Of a DNA stretch of 64,000 bases, positions 62,555-64,000 are shown in pieces (the stretch's first letter is position 1; every line of letters begins with the position of its first letter). Source of the DNA: Prevotella sp. (GTDB lineage Bacteria; Bacteroidota; Bacteroidia; Bacteroidales; Bacteroidaceae); assembly GCA_017467535.1 (NCBI GenBank), contig JAFUST010000083.1:39454-103453 (forward strand), written 5' to 3'. A program made the position numbers and the translations under genes. The notes beneath the pieces are model-generated. The model was not told the DNA's origin. It saw only the letters and a program-made list of their open reading frames with translations, and made no database searches.

Positions 62555-62587
62555 TTTGGCCGTTTCACTGAAAAAGCCTAACTTTGT
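62555..62587 (+). promoter_or_regulatory. Strong orphan promoter after lutC
   Basis: TTTG (62555-62558) and TAACTTTGT (62579-62587) are spaced by 20 nt. No gene of normal size follows on the plus strand before the convergent clpB, so it most likely drives the RNA below. Confidence 0.7.
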
Positions 62588-62593
62588 AGCAAA

Positions 62594-62858
62594 GAAGAAT
62601 CCAACCTATTGCTACCTTAAATTTACATGACTAAACAGGATACAAGAAAGAGAGATGTCGCGAGCGAGTGGCATCCCTCTTTTGGCATATAGGGTAATAT
62701 TAGTTGATACCTTTCGGTCCATTTCGATGCGTCGGGATATGGGTAAGCATGAGCCGGCCTGCTACTAACCCTTGGTTTGCCCCGTGGTATCAAGGCACTC
62801 TCTGCGATGATCCTGTCCTTTAAACGCATACGCATACGTTTATGCGTTAAGCGTTTTT
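62594..62858 (+). ncRNA. Candidate non-coding RNA between lutC and clpB
   Basis: The stretch has its own promoter upstream and ends in a hairpin AACGCATA/TATGCGTT (62823-62848) followed by AAGCG and five T. Inside, AGAGAGATG pairs with CATCCCTCT (about 62650-62677) before a TTTT, and TTGATACC (about 62714) pairs with GGTATCAA (about 62787) enclosing GGGTAAGC...ACCC. The only plus-strand frame is 21 codons (from 62627). I recognise no known RNA family. Confidence 0.5.
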
Positions 62859-62866
62859 CAATAGGT

Positions 62867-64000
62867 TTAGTTGCGGAACACTAGCCCGTCGCCGAAGGAG
62901 TCGACGATGATGGGCTTTTCGCGCGAGACCTGATTGGCCAGCAGACGCTTCGACAGGTCGTTGAGCAGATACTGCTGGATGGCTCGCTTCACGGGGCGAG
63001 CACCGTAGTCGGGGTCGTAGCCCTCCTGTGCCAGCCAGTCTACGGCCTGCGGGGTCACCTCAAGGGTGAAGCCTTGCGGACGGAGCATGGCCTTCACGCG
63101 GTCGAGTTGGAGGGTGACCACCTGGGCTATCTCCTGTTTGGAGAGCGGCTGGAAGGTGATGATCTCGTCGATGCGGTTGAGAAACTCGGGGCGCATGGTC
63201 TGGCGCAGTTGCTCGCGGGTGGCATTAGAGGTCATGATGATGATGGTGTTCTTGAAGTCGGCGGTGCGGCCCTTGTTGTCGGTCAGACGGCCGTCGTCCA
63301 GCACCTGCAGCAGGATGTTGAACACGTCGGGGTGCGCCTTCTCTATCTCGTCGAACAGCACCACGGAGTAGGGCTTGCGGCGCACGGCCTCGGTCAGTTG
63401 TCCGCCCTCGTCGTAGCCCACGTAGCCCGGAGGTGCGCCGATGAGTCGGCTGACGGTGTGCTTCTCCTGATACTCCGACATGTCGATGCGGGTCATCATG
63501 GTCTCGTCGTTGAAGAGGTATTCGGCCAGCGTCTTGGCCAGTTCGGTCTTGCCCACGCCCGTGGTGCCCAGGAAGATGAACGAGGCGATGGGTCGCTTGG
63601 GGTCTTGCAGGCCGGCACGCGAGCGGCGCACGGCATCGCTGACGGCGGTGATGGCCTCGTTCTGGCCGATCACGCGGCGGTGCAGTTCCTCCTCGAGGTG
63701 GAGCAGTTTCTCGCGCTCGCTCTGCATCATGCGGGTGACGGGGATGCCCGTCCAGCGGCTGACCACCTCGGCGATGTCGTCGGCGGTCACCTCCTCTCGC
63801 ACTAATTTGCTGCCCGACGAGGCGTTGAGCGTCTGCTGCGTCTGGGCGATGTGGGCCTCCAGTTCCTTCATCTTACCGTAGCGTATCTCGGCCACACGGC
63901 CGTAGTTGCCCTCACCTTCGGCGCGCTCGGCCTCATATATCAGGGTCTCCATCTGTTGCTTGTCCTGCTGAATCTGGTTCTCCAGTTGACGCTCGCCCTC
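62867..64000 (-). CDS. clpB: ATP-dependent chaperone ClpB, C-terminal part (cut by window edge)
   Basis: The frame is open to the last base of the window, so the N-terminal domain, the first AAA domain and most of the coiled-coil lie outside. Visible are the end of the coiled-coil ([19 protein letters not shown]), the second AAA domain with Walker [13 protein letters not shown] and Walker [18 protein letters not shown], the pore-loop [13 protein letters not shown], and the C-terminal D2-small domain ([16 protein letters not shown]). ClpB works with DnaK to dissolve protein aggregates. About 377 of the usual 860 residues are present. Confidence 0.96.
   Translation of the reverse strand, partial: EGERQLENQIQQDKQQMETLIYEAERAEGEGNYGRVAEIRYGKMKELEAHIAQTQQTLNASSGSKLVREEVTADDIAEVVSRWTGIPVTRMMQSEREKLLHLEEELHRRVIGQNEAITAVSDAVRRSRAGLQDPKRPIASFIFLGTTGVGKTELAKTLAEYLFNDETMMTRIDMSEYQEKHTVSRLIGAPPGYVGYDEGGQLTEAVRRKPYSVVLFDEIEKAHPDVFNILLQVLDDGRLTDNKGRTADFKNTIIIMTSNATREQLRQTMRPEFLNRIDEIITFQPLSKQEIAQVVTLQLDRVKAMLRPQGFTLEVTPQAVDWLAQEGYDPDYGARPVKRAIQQYLLNDLSKRLLANQVSREKPIIVDSFGDGLVFRN

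Noticed and set aside
62714-62795. c-di-GMP-I riboswitch on the minus strand (GGGGCAAACCAAGGG)
   Set aside because: The GCAAACC core is present but the second conserved part (GGGACGCAAAGCC) is missing, and the element lies downstream of clpB, not in a leader.
62623-62835. 70-residue minus-strand frame between lutC and clpB
   Set aside because: It has no promoter on that strand and lies fully within the candidate RNA, whose promoter and terminator are on the plus strand.
1-64000. tRNA or rRNA genes and complete insertion sequences
   Set aside because: No cloverleaf with a GGTTCGAATCC-like arm, no rRNA text and no transposase frame was noticed on either strand by eye; a tRNAscan/ISfinder search would be decisive.

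Overview
The window looks like a chromosomal segment of a Bacteroidales bacterium, most likely Prevotella or a close relative. The evidence is: promoters of the form TTTG-(19-20 nt)-TAnnTTTGC; no obvious Shine-Dalgarno sites; SprA of the type IX secretion system (T9SS); DUF5723, DUF4876, BACON, C10 peptidase, HU/smalltalk and meso-DAP dehydrogenase genes; and surface proteins ending in a shared 'Y-D-L-Q-G-R ... K-G-I-Y-I ... K-V-V' tail. The core genes are GC-rich. The blocks at about 14-19 kb and 30.9-40 kb are visibly more AT-rich and behave like accessory DNA.

Layout. 0-4.7 kb: end of an unknown gene, then purB, an RluB-type pseudouridine synthase with a repetitive Gln/Gly/Arg/Tyr-rich N-terminus, and asnS. 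5-9.2 kb: three-gene envelope operon (lipoprotein, DUF5723 protein, beta-barrel). 9.2-12.8 kb, minus strand: CPA2 antiporter, LolD-like ATPase, CvfB-like RNA-binding protein. 12.8-19.4 kb: scarred island with a 41-bp copy of the asd gene start, fused remnants of an fRMsr gene and a DUF4421 gene, a truncated GH43 gene and a C10 peptidase with a long structured leader. 19.4-22.9 kb: asd, an exported HMA protein and a DUF4876 protein. 23-29.5 kb: complete glycine-cleavage operon led by a lipoate ligase (lplA-gcvT-gcvH-gcvPA-gcvPB-lpd). 29.6-30.2 kb: HU-like protein and a 31-residue smalltalk protein. About 30.6-30.8 kb: probable 6S RNA. 30.9-40 kb: secreted and surface proteins (BACON lipoprotein, M6 protease, broken OMP gene, WFDND-repeat protein, beta-helix protein) and an AAA ATPase. 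40.3-44 kb, minus strand: GH28, SDR, acetyltransferase, ddh. 44.2-53.4 kb: ruvA-sprA-mutY with 4-bp overlaps. 53.4-58 kb: second large C10 peptidase. 58.3-62.5 kb: aldehyde dehydrogenase plus lutABC, a possible lactaldehyde to lactate to pyruvate route. The window ends in the 3' part of clpB.

The most unusual content lies in repeats rather than in a new gene cluster. (1) Arrays with a 22-bp period, each unit a small imperfect palindrome and three of them closed by a perfect hairpin, occur after several unrelated genes; the unit sequence differs between loci but the period does not. (2) A roughly 110-bp REPIN-like inverted repeat (CCCCCTAAGTTAGGGGG at both ends) sits at gene junctions and is translated: it supplies the C-terminal 'SPLS/RPLS-stop' of upstream genes and an in-frame 'GRSDPQP(P)NLGG' near the N-terminus of lpd and lutC. 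A different palindrome lies in frame inside sprA, and two 23-bp palindromes with compensatory changes lie inside lpd. Together these suggest that palindromic elements have repeatedly entered coding sequence while keeping the frame, as Rickettsia palindromic elements do. (3) Several long structured leaders and two free-standing ncRNA candidates are present. All functional calls come from reading the sequence; no database search was run.
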